Origin: Symbiodinium kawagutii
Lineage: Eukaryota; Sar; Dinophyceae; Suessiales; Symbiodiniaceae
Direction: 5' to 3'
Assembly (NCBI GenBank): GCA_009767595.1
Contig: VSDK01022257.1
Location: forward strand, 252,135-316,134
DNA: 64,000 bases
The notes beneath the pieces were generated by a model, which ran no database searches, was not told the DNA's origin, and was given only the letters and a program-made list of their open reading frames with translations. Both the position numbers and the translations under genes were made by a program. Within the stretch, counting starts at the first letter, position 1, and the number at the start of each line of letters is the position of its first letter. Below, in pieces: positions 1 through 10,879 of this stretch.

Positions 1-969
1 GTGTGCTTGTGAAGCAACCCTGCCACCCTCTTTCGTGGTGTCACCCAGGTCAATGTTCCATGGTGCAACGGAGCCAAAAACCGTAAGATCCGCCATGTTT
101 TGGATATTCACCCGTGATATTTCGATAGACTTCAGGTGATTGCTGGTTACGTGATAGGTTGTTGTGCTCCATATCTTCGAAGATGCGAGTTTGTAGTCTG
201 ATACTTCGGTTCTGATTTCTTGTCCTTCCAAGCTTCAATTGGATAAGTACACGAACGCATATCGATTTATTGTAGTATGCATTACAACAATAAGTATGCA
301 TTTTATACAGTATATATATGCGATACACAGATATACATATATGTAAATGAATATATATATATATAGTTAAATATAGATATAGATATAAATATAAATATAG
401 ATATATTTATATTTAAACATTTATATATATATATATAGTTTACAGACATATATATATATATATATTTAGATAGACATACATGTATTATCACTCCTGCTTT
501 TTTGATGCCATTTTTTGCCATAGGAAAACTCCCCATGAACCTTACAGGACCTTGCCCCCCCACCAAGGCTCGAAATGATCTATGAAACTGACGAGGTGCA
601 TCCGTGGGCGGCCGTGCATAGGTTGGGATCTTGATTGGTTGGCGGTGAGTTGCTGGTGGTTATGATGGTGGTGAATAATAATGGTTGATAATGGTTCCTG
701 GTAATTAATAGTAGTTAATAGTGGTTAATAGTGGTTAATAATGATTAATAACTCATCACCACCATTATTAACTAATATTATGATGGTTATGATAGTTGAT
801 AATGGTTATTAATAGATTAATGGTCGGTTAAATAACCAACACTGGTCAGGTTGCGGTTCGGTTGGTTCAAAAATTGAGGGGTGGAAGCACTTAGCTGATT
901 GGTGATATTTTTCAGGGTTTCTTGTTGATTGGTTCATTGGCAATGATGGATTAGAACCTGTGAAGACAT
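1..969. other. Left-edge non-coding DNA, presumed kinase-gene intron
   Basis: No convincing exon is visible. Positions 309-475 are AT-rich microsatellite (TATATA and ATATAGAT runs). From about 600 to 830 the DNA turns into GGTTAATAGTGG-type G/T-rich degenerate repeats, the same motif family that fills most introns of this window. If the kinase exons downstream belong to one gene, this is part of the intron before the hinge exon; that is an inference. Confidence 0.5.
309..475. repeat. AT-rich microsatellite
   Basis: Mixed (TA)n, (ATAG)n and (ATAA)n runs; the short open frames across it come from low complexity. Confidence 0.9.
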
Positions 970-1066
970 CTGGTTGGTGGTTTTGAACATTTTTATTTTA
1001 CCTAGTAATCATGAACAACTGGTTGGTTTACTAATATTTTTCACACGGGTTCAAACCACCAACCAG
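970..1066. repeat. IR-B element copy
   Basis: About 97 bp flanked by CTGGTTGGTGGTTT and its near-complement AAACCACCAACCAG, with the family core: ATTTT..CCTAGTA, then AACTGGTTGGTT..CTAATATTTTTCA. One of at least twelve similar copies here. It looks like a short non-autonomous inverted-repeat element; no protein is encoded. Confidence 0.8.
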
Positions 1067-1125
1067 ACATGCTACCGCAAGGTGACATGGGGCACCATGA
1101 TGATTGCTGCGCTGTCGTCTGTCAG

Positions 1126-1203
1126 GAGTTGCACTTCGTCATGGAATACATGTCGGGTGGCGAGCTCTACAAACGGCTCTCCAACCGCAAACGCTACACC
1201 GAG
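1126..1203 (+). CDS. Protein kinase exon: hinge region (subdomain V)
   Basis: Translates as ELHFVMEYMSGGELYKRL and continues to SNRKRYTE. This is the hinge and start of the C-lobe of a CAMK/CDPK-type Ser/Thr kinase: the pattern h-V-M-E-x-x-x-G-G-E-L-Y/F-x-R-L is diagnostic. The 3' splice site is CAG|G and the 5' site is GAG|GACGGG, a GA donor of the kind seen in dinoflagellates; the phase is 0 at both ends. Subdomains I-IV (glycine loop, VAIK lysine) would be upstream, outside the window. The open frame extends beyond both proposed splice sites, but the residues there do not fit a kinase. The family assignment is firm; substrate and subfamily are not known. Confidence 0.8.
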
Positions 1204-1304
1204 GACGGGCCGGGCCTGGTGGAGGGCGTCAGGTTGGAGCAGATACAAGGTGGCCTTTCAACCGTCAGAGGTGTTGGTTTATAAGTGACTGAACCATGGT
1301 GAAT

Positions 1305-1400
1305 TCTACCAGTTATAGAGGCTTATACGGGTTTATGATCCAATTACTTGGGTGAACTTCCACTAATAGGGGTTGAATCTGCTTTACAACTGGGGGCCCA
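1305..1400. repeat. IR-E-like repeat (GGGGCCC-type end)
   Basis: TTATAGAGGCTTATACGGG to CTGGGGGCCCAGC resembles segments near 2.6, 41.8 and 54.4 kb that pair TTATAG/ACTTAACCC motifs with GGGCCCA or CTACAAGGTGG ends. A loose, diverged family; boundaries are approximate. Confidence 0.35.
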
Positions 1401-1840
1401 GCTCGTAGCGGATAGTGCTTCCATTTTCTTGGTGAACCGTTGCAATCGTTGTTGGTCAGCGGATACTGTTGTAATGGGATCATACTCAACAATATCAGCA
1501 AGATCATAGTTGGATGATATTGTTGATGATGATCCCAGTTCTTTTGGATCCAGTTAAAGATCCACAAGAACTTTCTCACAACTTGCATATTCATTGAGCA
1601 TTCTCAACCAGCAAGCAGCCGTTGCCCTTATTGACCTCAGCAACTAGCTTAACTATCAACGATCCAACTATTTTTTCAGCAATTTGGAGCGTCAATTCAC
1701 CACAGATGAACCATTCTCAAGGGATAAGGATCATTCAGTAACATTCAGTAGCCATTAATTAACCATCAACTAATCATAGCAAGAAGCAACCATTTGGCCG
1801 CCAATTCAGCATTCATTGATCATTCACTAAGCACTAGTTG

Positions 1841-1936
1841 CTGGTTAGTGGTTTTAAACATGTTTTTTCCTAGTATTAACAAATGGTTGGTTGGTTGGCA
1901 AACATGTTTTGCATGGGGGTTGAAACCACCACCCAG
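1841..1936. repeat. IR-B element copy
   Basis: CTGGTTAGTGGTTTTAAACATG at one end and GAAACCACCACCCAG at the other, with the AAATGGTTGGTTGGTTGG core. Confidence 0.75.
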
Positions 1937-2149
1937 GTTAACTCTTAACCAATCATCAACCGTTTATTTGATAGTTAATGATGATCAATATCATCAACTA
2001 TCACCGATTAATCATTATTTGCTCAAGCAGTAACTAATCATGAAGTGATCATCAACTAATCAATGATCACTTGATAATCATCAACCATCACCAACTAATC
2101 ACCAAGTGATCATCAACTGATCATCAACCTTGACCAATATCCACGCCAG

Positions 2150-2176
2150 GAAGCTGCAGCACTTTGCATCAGACAG
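2150..2176 (+). CDS. Protein kinase micro-exon: helix alpha-E start
   Basis: A 27-nt candidate exon between CCAG|G and CAG|GTGCCA encoding EAAALCIRQ. Kinases of this type usually continue the hinge exon (..RYTE) with an acidic/alanine-rich helix ending in R-Q (x-E-A-A-x-x-x-R-Q), so sequence, order and phase 0/0 all fit. It sits where C/A-rich repeats switch to G/T-rich ones, as most exons here do. About 12 residues (end of helix E up to the catalytic loop) remain unaccounted for before the next exon. Being so short, it rests on context. Confidence 0.55.
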
Positions 2177-2544
2177 GTGCCACACGGCCTTGGTCAGTTG
2201 TTGTTGTGGCTACAAGGTTGGCTCAGGATTTTCTGTGACGAACTATGGCTAATAGTGGTTAATAATGCGGGATAGGAACCAGCAAGAATGGTACTTGACA
2301 ACTAGTCTTTGGCAGTTCCGGCTGTTAATTTATAGGCGGAGAATCATAGGCTCAATAGGAGATTAATCTGGGAGATTCGTCAATTATTCATGTTTGAATT
2401 TAGGGTTAAGAGGAGACAACAAGCAACACTAGGGAATTATAGATGGTTCACGGTTGTTATCATATATGAGCCAGCCACTTTGATTAACCATGAACCAATT
2501 GTTGGTTCATAATCAATACAACATGGACCCCACTGGCTATAATT

Positions 2545-2650
2545 TGGTTTATAACGCCACTTAACTATAGTGAGACCTACCATTTGCATGGTAGTTACCC
2601 TGGATATAACCCAACGGCTATAGCTGGTGAACGGGGCCCACCCTGTAGGA
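2545..2650. repeat. IR-E-like repeat
   Basis: GGTTTATAACGCCACTTAACTATAG followed by TGGTAGTTACCCTGG and GGGGCCCACC. Related to the blocks at 41.7-41.9 and 54.3-54.5 kb; edges uncertain. Confidence 0.35.
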
Positions 2651-2945
2651 GTAAATCATTAATGACATAGCTTGAGCGCCTTTGTGCTCTCACCAGGACC
2701 CGCAGTTCAAGGAGCAGCCCAGCCGGCCCAAGTGATCACAGCCACAACTGTTGAGAAAGCCAATTGGGGGTGCTGCCTGATGATCAGCAGGATGTAGTAA
2801 TCCATGCCCAAGAAAAAACCATAGAGCTCCCTGATGCTGCCACTATCACTTTAGGAATCACTTGTTTGAGCTATGGTTTATAGGGGAATATAATCGTGAA
2901 TAGTAGGGAGAATGATCAACAACAATGGTCAAACAACTACTAACT

Positions 2946-3056
2946 CATGGTTTCTCAAGCCAGGAGTTGTGGACCCCCAACTTATGGTTGGTTTCTTACT
3001 ATAAATGACTAATGATGGATCATTTGGGGATACCCCTATCATGAGAAACGCCCTAT
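2946..3056. repeat. IR-A element copy
   Basis: Starts ATGGTTTCTCAAGCC, has TATGGTTGGTTT in the middle, ends ATGAGAAACGCCC. One of about sixteen near-complete copies of an element of about 110 bp with TGGTTTCTCAAAAT / ATTTTGAGAAACCA ends. Confidence 0.7.
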
Positions 3057-3784
3057 TGTTCACTACAGCAATGTCAGTGAATTGGTTCGCTACGGCGACG
3101 CTACAATTTTTCCGAGTGGCGAATGTTCATTTTTTCCGAAAGGTTCAAGGCTCAAGGTACCCATAGAGGTACAGTACCCCCCAAAACAACCACTGTGGTG
3201 AAAAAAGTTAAGTCTCATTTTGAGCCCCCTGTGATACCCTTGCTCATACGAATGGTCAATCCACTGTTTTTCAGGGTAAAAATGCAACGTGTTCGCTGCG
3301 AATTGTCCGGTAAACATTCTGCTCCACAGACTGGGTGAGTTGAAACATTCCAAGGACATTTAGTGAAGTATATTGAAAGTTATGCGATTCGTGTTGTGTT
3401 CTTGGGATCGTTTGCAATTCTCCCTGCCACTCAATTTTATACATTGCTTATTGGTGTTCGTCGTAGGTGGCTGTTTTTCTGTTCATTTCATCCTTACCCT
3501 ACCGTTTCGCGATGACTTCACTCTTGGCAATGCAAAACATCCAACATGCGAACATCCTGATAGCACAAAGCCATGTGTCATCAAGCCTGGACTGGCTGGG
3601 AAGTGCGGGAATAGGGACATGCCGAGCGCGGGTTATCCTCCCATCATGATCATCATCTACAACAACTTGTCAACCCAAGACCTCATTCAAACGCCATCGA
3701 AACAAATATCGTTGGAATCGCAGGGGGTCATATGTTTGTGCTTCATTATGGGCACACCCAAGACCTACCCATATTGATAGAAAT

Positions 3785-3866
3785 AGACTTAAATAGAGAT
3801 ACATAGAGATAGATAGAGATAGATAGAGATACATGGATGGATAGACAGATAGATAGATAGACAGAG
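3785..3866. repeat. GATA-type simple repeat
   Basis: TAGATAGAGATAGATAGAGATA and TAGACAGATAGATAGATAGACAG runs. Confidence 0.9.
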
Positions 3867-5167
3867 AATACGTCCAGATTCACACCTAGATCATGGCTGA
3901 TCCATCTCCATTTGTTCCGTGCTGGCCGTGCCGGTGGCGCAGGTTCTATTGGCTGTGGCCTATTTGCACGCTCGTCAGGCGTACTGAGATGGTGATCCTC
4001 TGACCAAACACGGCCAGTCTGGTGGTTCCGGAGCTGTTTCTGGTGGTGAATGACTGTCAACCAATGGCGGTCAATTATTGATAATCAGTGGTTAGTAATG
4101 ATTCACTATGGTAGAAGGAATAATTATCATGATCAGTTACTTATGATGGTTGATATTTGCGTGTATATATAAATATATATATATATATACATAGATGGTA
4201 AATGCTATTTATGAAGGGTTATTTATGGTTAATGCTATAAGCACTAGTTTTATGATCAGCTATTTGTGGTGGTTATTTGTGGGTGGTAAAATGCTATTTC
4301 ACAGTTATTGATTGGAAGTAGTCAGCCATGGTGAGCCACCCCAACACCCGAGTTTTCATAGGCTCACGCTGGACCTGTTGGTATCTCGATCTTAGCCTGG
4401 GAAGTTGCTTCGATCCCTGCTGCCAAATGGTCGGCCATGACGGTGCGTCGCCAAACACGTTTGTCCAATGGTTGGCTTATGATTGGCTGCTGTAAATTGT
4501 TAGATCTTATTCTGCTTGTTTTTTAAAGATGAGCTAGATTAGTGGAAATGATTTCAAATGATTGCGGTTGGTCATGATGATGGTTGCTAAGTGGAGTTAC
4601 CAACTACAACCAACAATTCATGGTTGATGACATTCTTCGGTGGTCAAGATTGAGATGTTCGTTTATGGCACGAAACCGGCAATCTTTGTTGCTGACGTCA
4701 ATAGATGTTGATGGTGTTTGGAAACCGTTGCTTTAATTGGTTGCTCTTACGATGAGTGATGGTTTCCCGAGATGTGGATCGTCGCCAACTCCCATGTCTG
4801 GTCTCACTTAATGATGACTAATGAATAGCCATTCCAATATCTTTTGTTTCTTGAGGAACACCGTTCTCCTAGATCGGTCCATGTCCATAATACCATGATG
4901 ATCCAATGATGATCCAATGATAATCCCCTGATGATCCGATGATTCATGATAAATCCATTGTCGATGGTAGTTGTATCCCCTTAGTAAACCATCTTTATCC
5001 AAGATTGTCAAGTTTATCTAAGCCAATCACTTGTCGGCTGGTGCTGATCAATCAATTTTGAACTTTGCCATGGGAACCCAAGCAATGGTCCTTGGCGGGG
5101 TTGGTACGGCTACGAAGCGGCAGTTGCTGGTTGACACAACTGCCATCGCACAGCCCATGGTGTGCAG

Positions 5168-5212
5168 GTAGTCCATCGAGACTTGAAGTTGGAAAATTTC
5201 CTCTATGAGAGC
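5168..5212 (+). CDS. Protein kinase exon: catalytic loop (subdomain VIb)
   Basis: Translates as VVHRDLKLENFLYES: the catalytic base Asp in HRD, the Lys two residues later and the Asn of LEN are all present, so this exon encodes a catalytically competent loop. The LKLENFLYE wording is typical of CAMK/CDPK-like kinases of alveolates. The 3' splice site is GCAG|G; the exon might begin 14 nt earlier (giving AHGVQ before VVHRD), but an in-frame TGA at 5132-5134 limits any extension. The donor is GC|GAGGAC or GAG|GACAAA, both GA type. Phase 0 matches the DFG exon downstream. Confidence 0.82.
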
Positions 5213-5258
5213 GAGGACAAACTGGGGCCAACAGAGATGTTTTCTGGGAAACTATTGC

Positions 5259-5355
5259 TGGCTGGTGGTTTTAAACATTTTTCAGTTTCCCTATTTGCTA
5301 TTAACAACTGGTTGGTTGGCTAATATTTTTCATAAGGGTTGAAACCACCAATCAG
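5259..5355. repeat. IR-B element copy
   Basis: CTGGCTGGTGGTTTTAAACATTTTT ... CTAATATTTTTCATAAGGGTTGAAACCACCAATCAG. Confidence 0.8.
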
Positions 5356-5360
5356 ATTGG

Positions 5361-5430
5361 CTACGGGTCAATATTAGCCAATAAATGGGGGGTGTTAACA
5401 GCTGAGGTACCAGGATTTCGACTCACAGCC
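5361..5430. repeat. IR-C element copy (short)
   Basis: CTACGGGTCAATATTAGCCAA at one end and TACCAGGATTTCGACTCACAGCC at the other; a shortened member of the family ending in GACCCATAGCC. Confidence 0.6.
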
Positions 5431-6826
5431 ATGTCGGCTGAGACCTTCTTGGGGTTGTGGCTGTGGTTGTGGCCGCTGTTGTCGAACATATTTTGGGATT
5501 TGCTTGGATTCCTAGATGAATTTTGCAAGCAATAACCACTCATTGAGGTGATGGATGACTATCATCACCATCGATGGTTGTTTGTTATTTCAAATACGCA
5601 CGAGCTAATTACAATCAAACAATCAACTAATCTTCAAACAACCGTTGATATTGAATAAATGGTGTAGTACCATCAGTAACCAAATATACAGTGAAAGCAC
5701 ATCACAAACATCCAAAAACCAGTAGCAGTATAACATCTTGTTTGGTGACTGTATTACCCTTTGGTTGATTGAACCCTGCTCAACTAGTGATTCTTTGAAC
5801 GCTCCCAGGCGTAATTTGTTTTCGTCAGGAAATAACCAACCAGAGGACGGATGACACATATTGATTCTCTACCCTGGATCGTGAATTTATCCCAATTTCC
5901 TAATTTCAATTGGTCTACCCTGAAATTGAAAACCAATTGATTTTTTTTTCCCAAAAATTTCCCAAAAATTTCCTGTAATCTACCCTGACTTTGTTTTTTT
6001 TTTGGGGGGAGTAGGGGTGCGTAGGAAAACAAAACAAACAAAAAACATTGAGGTTTTAGAGATTCTGCATGGCACTTGCCCGCGGTTGCTGGATTGAACC
6101 TGCGCAATCGCTTGGGTGAAGGATGGACATGTAGACAGCAAGGATTTGGGAATGCCTTGTTGGGAGTTGCCCCAGATTCGCCGGTGGAGACTATGCCATC
6201 TACAGTTGGTAATACGTGCTGATCAACAAGCGGGTCACATCTCTACCTTGATCGGTCATATCTTGATGGACTATTGTTAGTGATCCAACTGCCATTTGTC
6301 GCAACAAGCCTGGCCTGGTCCCAATCTTAAACTATGGTGGTTCCTGGGTTGAAGCACTTGATGCTCTTCCAGTTTCTATGACATCATTCCATGGTTTTTA
6401 AGAGAGTAAACCTTTATTGAGTGAATAATTGTCATGATACTATTGTCAATGTTCAATATTGATATTGCTACTAGAAACTTTCGGACAATACCTTTATTGA
6501 TTGCTCCAATCAAAATCTATCCCAGTCATTCTACTATCAAAATCAATATCAAATTCTACTAATTCATTCATTGTTGCTACTATGAACATCTATCAAGCAG
6601 ACCATGAATTTCCCGATACTTTTCACAGATCACCTTGGATCCATCGCCGCTTTTCAGCGTGGTAGACCCTAGGGATGGCGGCAAGGTGAGTTTGACCCGG
6701 AAACACAATTTGCAGTGGATCTGATCTGACTCTAGTGGATCCAAGCAACAGTTGCAAGGGGTTATATCTCCACTAACAATGGTTAATACTAGGAGTTGAT
6801 AAGCAACAAGAGTGGTCAAACAACTA

Positions 6827-6931
6827 CTGGTTGGTGGTTTGCTTGACATTTTGCTGATTTTGTTTGCGAAAAGGGGTTATTGACCAATGGTTGGTTGGCT
6901 ATTTTTCATAGGGGTTGAAACCACCAACCAG
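6827..6931. repeat. IR-B element copy
   Basis: CTGGTTGGTGGTTTGC ... GGGGTTGAAACCACCAACCAG; the right end is duplicated directly (a second ACCACCAACCAG to 6944), suggesting slippage or nested insertion. Confidence 0.8.
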
Positions 6932-7677
6932 ATACCACCAACCAGATCATCAATGTTGTCAAACGAAGTTTAGAACAACAACACTGAGAGCTGTTAATAA
7001 TCACACTATTTTGATCACTAATTTAAACAACTAGCTTGGATCACGCTATCGTAATAACAAAGTTTATCAGTATTAGCTATTGAGAGCCAGCTGGTGATTA
7101 CGAAAATAACCATCGCCAACTTATAAGTTACAACTTATGAGTACAGTTGATACTGTTGAATTATCAACCATCACTCGCTAGTTGATGGTGTTGGTCGGTT
7201 GTTATTCTCCTGTTGTCAGCCAAGGCTGTCGTGGCTGGAGAGTACACAGAGAAGCGTCGGGGGTACTAGTAAGTCACCGTTATGAGTCATCGCCAATTGT
7301 TGCCATCAGCATTTTGACCAATCATTGACCTAAACCATCGGTTTACATTAAATGTTGATGAATGTTAATGATCAACATATGGTGGTTGGAATTGCAATAT
7401 TTGAACGATAATGATAAACGACAATGATAAACGAGTTATTGTCATCAACGTGAGTCACGATCAATAGTCAATGTGAACCAATGTTAAAAATTAATCATTA
7501 TCAACTTCATAACCATGCTTGATCATTTTGAATCATCATTGTTCATGAAGGATTGACCATTAATGATGATGAACCGGTCTCAACCATTCTTAGTCCGCAT
7601 ATGCACCAATACTAACCACTATACACAAATACAAACTGTAATGAAATATTACAAACCATTCTGAAACATTACTGATA

Positions 7678-7776
7678 CTGGTTGGTGGGTTTTTAACATT
7701 TTATACTTTCCCTAGAGATGATGAACAAATGGTTGGTTGACTAATATTTTTCATAGGGTTTGAAACCACCAATCAG
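7678..7776. repeat. IR-B element copy
   Basis: CTGGTTGGTGGGTTTTTAACATTTT ... CTAATATTTTTCATAGGG..GAAACCACCAATCAG. Confidence 0.8.
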
Positions 7777-8014
7777 ATTACTATTAATCATTCTTAACTA
7801 TTCTGAAACCAGTCTTAATCAACTTATAACCATCATTGGCGCGCTATCATTCGCGCGCCCTTCGCTTCCCAGGGGGTGCGTCTACTGACAAGTGTCCAAC
7901 CATCGTTAACCATCATCAACCACCATTAACCATCATAAGCCACCATAAACCACCATTAACAATTCTTAACCATCGTCTTTCCCCACACTTTGTTGGCATC
8001 GGAACGGCTGTGAG

Positions 8015-8055
8015 GAGTCCGAACATTTGAAGATCATCGACTTCGGCTTTGCCAA
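8015..8055 (+). CDS. Protein kinase exon: DFG magnesium-binding loop (subdomain VII)
   Basis: Encodes ESEHLKIIDFGFAK (the last codon is split). The DFG triad and the preceding L-K-I-I are the Mg-binding loop; joined to the catalytic-loop exon it gives ..FLYES-ESEHLKIIDFGFAK, the expected spacing between HRD and DFG. 3' splice site GAG|GAG; donor AA|GCCAAC (GC type, phase 2), which matches the 1-nt phase of the next exon. It lies exactly at a switch from C/A-rich to G/T-rich flanks. Confidence 0.8.
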
Positions 8056-9070
8056 GCCAACGAGCTCAACGAGCGGGGCCGCGGGGGTGTGGCCACCAGC
8101 TCGAGCGGTGGGTTGTTGATGAAGATCTTGAAGTATTGGCCAAACGACTATGGTTATGAGTCAATATTAACCAACCAATTTCATGGGGGATATTCCCCAA
8201 CAATTTCATAGGAAAAACAATGGCTAATAAGAGGGGAACCAGGGGTACAGGGTTTTGACCCATAGCCCTATAACTAACTAACAATGGCTAACTATTAATA
8301 TTGGCTATCATGGATGAAATGATCAACCATGGTTAGCCACTGTTAGTCATGATCAACCACTGTTAACCATCAATAAACCATCAATGAACCATCAATAAAT
8401 CGTTATATTATACACCATTACTAACCCATATGAAAAAGTTTGAATTGCTTGTGCCACATATAAGACGGTTTTCTTCAGAGAGGGTGTACCCCCCAAAAAT
8501 TGTCAGTTTCCCTATCAATAATGGCGATGATTGGTTGGTTAGTAGGTACCCCCATGGCCATGGACAAACCCAAGTAGATCAAACGCAGTAGCTCACAGGG
8601 ATCACAGCTATGGGTCAAAACTCTGCTTGAAGTCCACATGGCGATTTCTTAACAGCTTGGGGTGCGCCAAAGTTTTGGATGTTTTATTGCTATAAGTATA
8701 AGTTATAAATGGTTGAACAAGGATGATTTGGCGGTAGCCCTATTGAGAAATCCCCACATCCCAAACCAGTAACAAAAATGATTGGCTGGTTAAGACATGA
8801 GGAATGACACACTGATGGTCAAAATGATGGTAAACTATCCCCCGTAAACTAGGGGTTCATACTGGCTAGCAATGGTTAACGATGTCGAGTGATGGCTTGT
8901 GGCGCTTCATGATGATTCAGAACCTTTAAGAACCATGGTTAAATGATGGTACATTGATGGCGAAAAGGCCAGATGATTCATGGTGGTAGTACCCCATGTC
9001 TAGCTTAAATAAAACCAATGAGTTGCCCAGCCGCGGTCGACATCATCGCACCACGGTGCGCCGCTCCGAG
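8056..9070. other. Kinase intron, 1.0 kb
   Basis: Holds a full IR-C copy (8148-8267), CCATCAATAAACC-type repeats (8300-8420) and GGTTAATGATGG-like repeats near 8870-8960. No other exon seen. Confidence 0.5.
8148..8267. repeat. IR-C element copy
   Basis: CTATGGTTATGAGTCAATATTAACC at the left, GGGGAACCAGGGGTACAGGGTTTTGACCCATAGCC at the right; the same internal order (GGGGAACCAGGGG) as the copies at 10.8 and 37.8 kb and inverted at 9.8 and 62.9 kb. Confidence 0.8.
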
Positions 9071-9120
9071 GTTCTGGAACCGAGATACCAAAATGTCTCA
9101 GGCGCGGGGCTCCGTGTCTG
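9071..9120 (+). CDS. Protein kinase exon: activation segment
   Basis: With the split Lys codon completed by its first G, the exon reads K-FWNRDTKMSQARGSVS. CAMK-type kinases have KFW..xxTKMSxSCGSVxYVAPE here, so the register is clear. Differences: the usual Ser-Cys before GS is Ala-Arg, and the APE motif would have to be in a further exon, which I could not find in the 1 kb before the next gene. 3' splice site CGAG|G; donor G|GCTTGT (GC type). The gene is therefore either truncated after the activation segment, rearranged, or completed by an exon I missed. Confidence 0.7.
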
Positions 9121-10170
9121 GCTTGTTTGTCATGAAGGTTGCCGTACATGGAGCGTCTGGAGGCATCTGGGATATATATATATATATCATATATAACTGT
9201 ATAATTAATAATTGTAATTATATAATATATAATATGTAGTGTATAATTAATATATGGGTAGTGGTATACATATATATATATATACACATAAATGTATGTG
9301 CATATTTGCATGTGCATCAGTGAATGTGTTCAACAAATGCTGAGAGGTAGATATAAGACATGGTCCCCAAGAACTGCCGTTGTGGCCTGCGACTGTCTGG
9401 GATTGTAGTAGGGTCAGGCTGTAGATGTTTGATGCTACCCTGGAGTAACATTCGTGAAGATCGGCAAGAACCACCCACGAGTTGTGTCAGTCACATCGGT
9501 TTGGCTCCCTGGTGAACTCATGAGTTAGAAAATGCCAACATCAGGAGCCAATCTGACATGACCAATCAGCAGAACCGGTCAACACATGGAATCATACTTG
9601 TGCAACGGTCTGTGTTGGCGTTTTTCGCAGAAATTGGGTCACCATACAGCTTCAACGCATGTATGACAACGTGTAGGTGTATATTACGTACTGTATGTGT
9701 CTACGTTTTTTGTACCCATACGTAATACATGCGGATATATGGCAATGGGTCAAAATCCTGTACCCCTGGTTCCCCCAGTATTAACTCTTGTTTTCCGTAT
9801 GAAATTGATGGTTCCCCTACAATTTTGATAGTCAATATTGACCCATGGTCATATGTAGTACATGTATTTCATGCTTCACCGCCTGTACTTCTTCAGAGAG
9901 ATGAAGAGAACTCACCATACCCATCACTGGGTCTCCAATAGCAGGTTCTGCTAAAGTCGTTTACCCCCGTGGTATAAATGCTTAAGAACGGTGGGTCAAT
10001 AACCAGTGACTGGTGGATCTGGCCAATGATAGTGGTGAATGTGGCTTCAACAATGCTTAATAGATAAGAATGTGCGATAGTGGTCGATCATTGGGATCAG
10101 AATGGTTGGTGCGATGATTAACACAGGTCAACGTCGTGTTGAAAAGCCGTGTTGGATGATGGTTGAGCAG
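9121..10170. other. Non-coding stretch between kinase fragment and first CCCH gene
   Basis: AT-rich simple repeats (9170-9290), an IR-C copy (9738-9849) and G/T-rich DNA before 10.17 kb. No kinase subdomain VIII-XI motif (APE, DxWSxG) was seen in any frame read. Confidence 0.45.
9738..9849. repeat. IR-C element copy (inverted orientation)
   Basis: GGCAATGGGTCAAAATCCTGTACCCCTGGTTCCCC ... GTCAATATTGACCCATGG; the reverse complement order of the 8.2-kb copy. Confidence 0.8.
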
Positions 10171-10315
10171 CCCCAAACTGTGGAATCTCTTCGCCACCCC
10201 GCGGCTCAGACAAGTCCTGCCACATCCGCATTCGCCGTTGCCAACTGTTCGCGCCTGCCATGATGGGCCCAACTACGTTGCCACGTAGCGAGTTGAAGTT
10301 CACCAAGATGTGCAG
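10171..10315 (+). CDS. CCCH gene 1, first exon (LKFTKMC end)
   Basis: Open frame ending ..RSELKFTKMC with the first zinc-ligand Cys. The likely initiator is ATG at 10260 (MMGPTTLPRSELKFTKMC); upstream in-frame sequence from 10171 could be 5' UTR or longer N-terminus. Paralogous exons at 36.9 and 54.6 kb end with the same LKFT-x-MC and are cut at the same point (TGC-A-purine|, phase 2). Donor AG|GTGGGG. The segment is a short GC-rich island inside AT-rich repeats. The next exon, carrying the rest of finger 1, was not found between here and 13.8 kb, so finger 1 of this copy is unproven. Confidence 0.7.
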
Positions 10316-10761
10316 GTGGGGGCAGTCCCGGTGGGTTGCTTGGTTGGATAATTTCTTATTGGTCAACCAGCTGGGATGCATCACGTGCAGTTGATGTATC
10401 CACGATCAGTGGTGCCCCGATGAAGAATGGTTCTTTGACACTCAGTTACAAGAGCTTGTTGGCCCTTGAAGCATCACTGAAGCGTATAATTAACCATTAC
10501 TAACCATGACCATTGAGCATCATAAGTGATCAACTAATGATTGGCCATCACTAGTAAGATAAACCATCATTAAATATCCCTATCCCAGGCCTATCCCAAT
10601 GAAGCCCTATCATTCTCATGAGAAGTTGGGTCGCTAGGCATTGGATCGCAGGGAGATGCAAGATGGGTCACTGGCCTAAAGCTGCTGCGCCTGTGTAAGC
10701 TTGGTTGTTTACCCGGTTAGCTGAGTCAGGTACCGCCACAAACTGCTCAGTTTTGACAGAT

Positions 10762-10879
10762 GGCTATGGGTCAAGCAGCTAACCAACCAATTTCATTGGG
10801 GATAATGACCGACAATAAGAAGGGAAACAATGGTTAATGATAGGGGAACCAGGGGGACTAAGGGTTTTGACCCACAGCC
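10762..10879. repeat. IR-C element copy
   Basis: GGCTATGGGTCAAGCAGC ... GATAGGGGAACCAGGGGGACTAAGGGTTTTGACCCACAGCC. Confidence 0.8.

Larger units (their letters stand above)
2177..5167. other. Kinase intron, 3.0 kb
   Basis: No exon recognised. Contains an IR-E-like block (2545-2650), an IR-A copy (2946-3056), a 134-codon open frame at 3373-3777 with a hydrophobic start but no recognisable family (probably chance), a GATA-type simple repeat at 3785-3866, AT repeats near 4161-4192, and G/T-rich GGTTAATGATGG-type DNA around 4560-4800. Confidence 0.5.
5213..8014. other. Kinase intron, 2.8 kb
   Basis: Contains IR-B copies at 5259-5355, 6827-6931 and 7678-7776 and an IR-C copy at 5361-5430. A weak exon-like segment at about 6627-6683 (open, ending AAG|GTGAGT) does not fit between the catalytic loop and DFG of a normal kinase, so it is left out. 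The last 450 nt are strongly C/A-rich (CCATCATTAACC-type), directly abutting the next exon. Confidence 0.5.

Noticed and set aside
3373-3777. 134-codon plus-strand frame with a hydrophobic start
   Set aside because: Inside a kinase intron, no family resemblance, tail runs into a GATA repeat; the signal-like start is probably chance.
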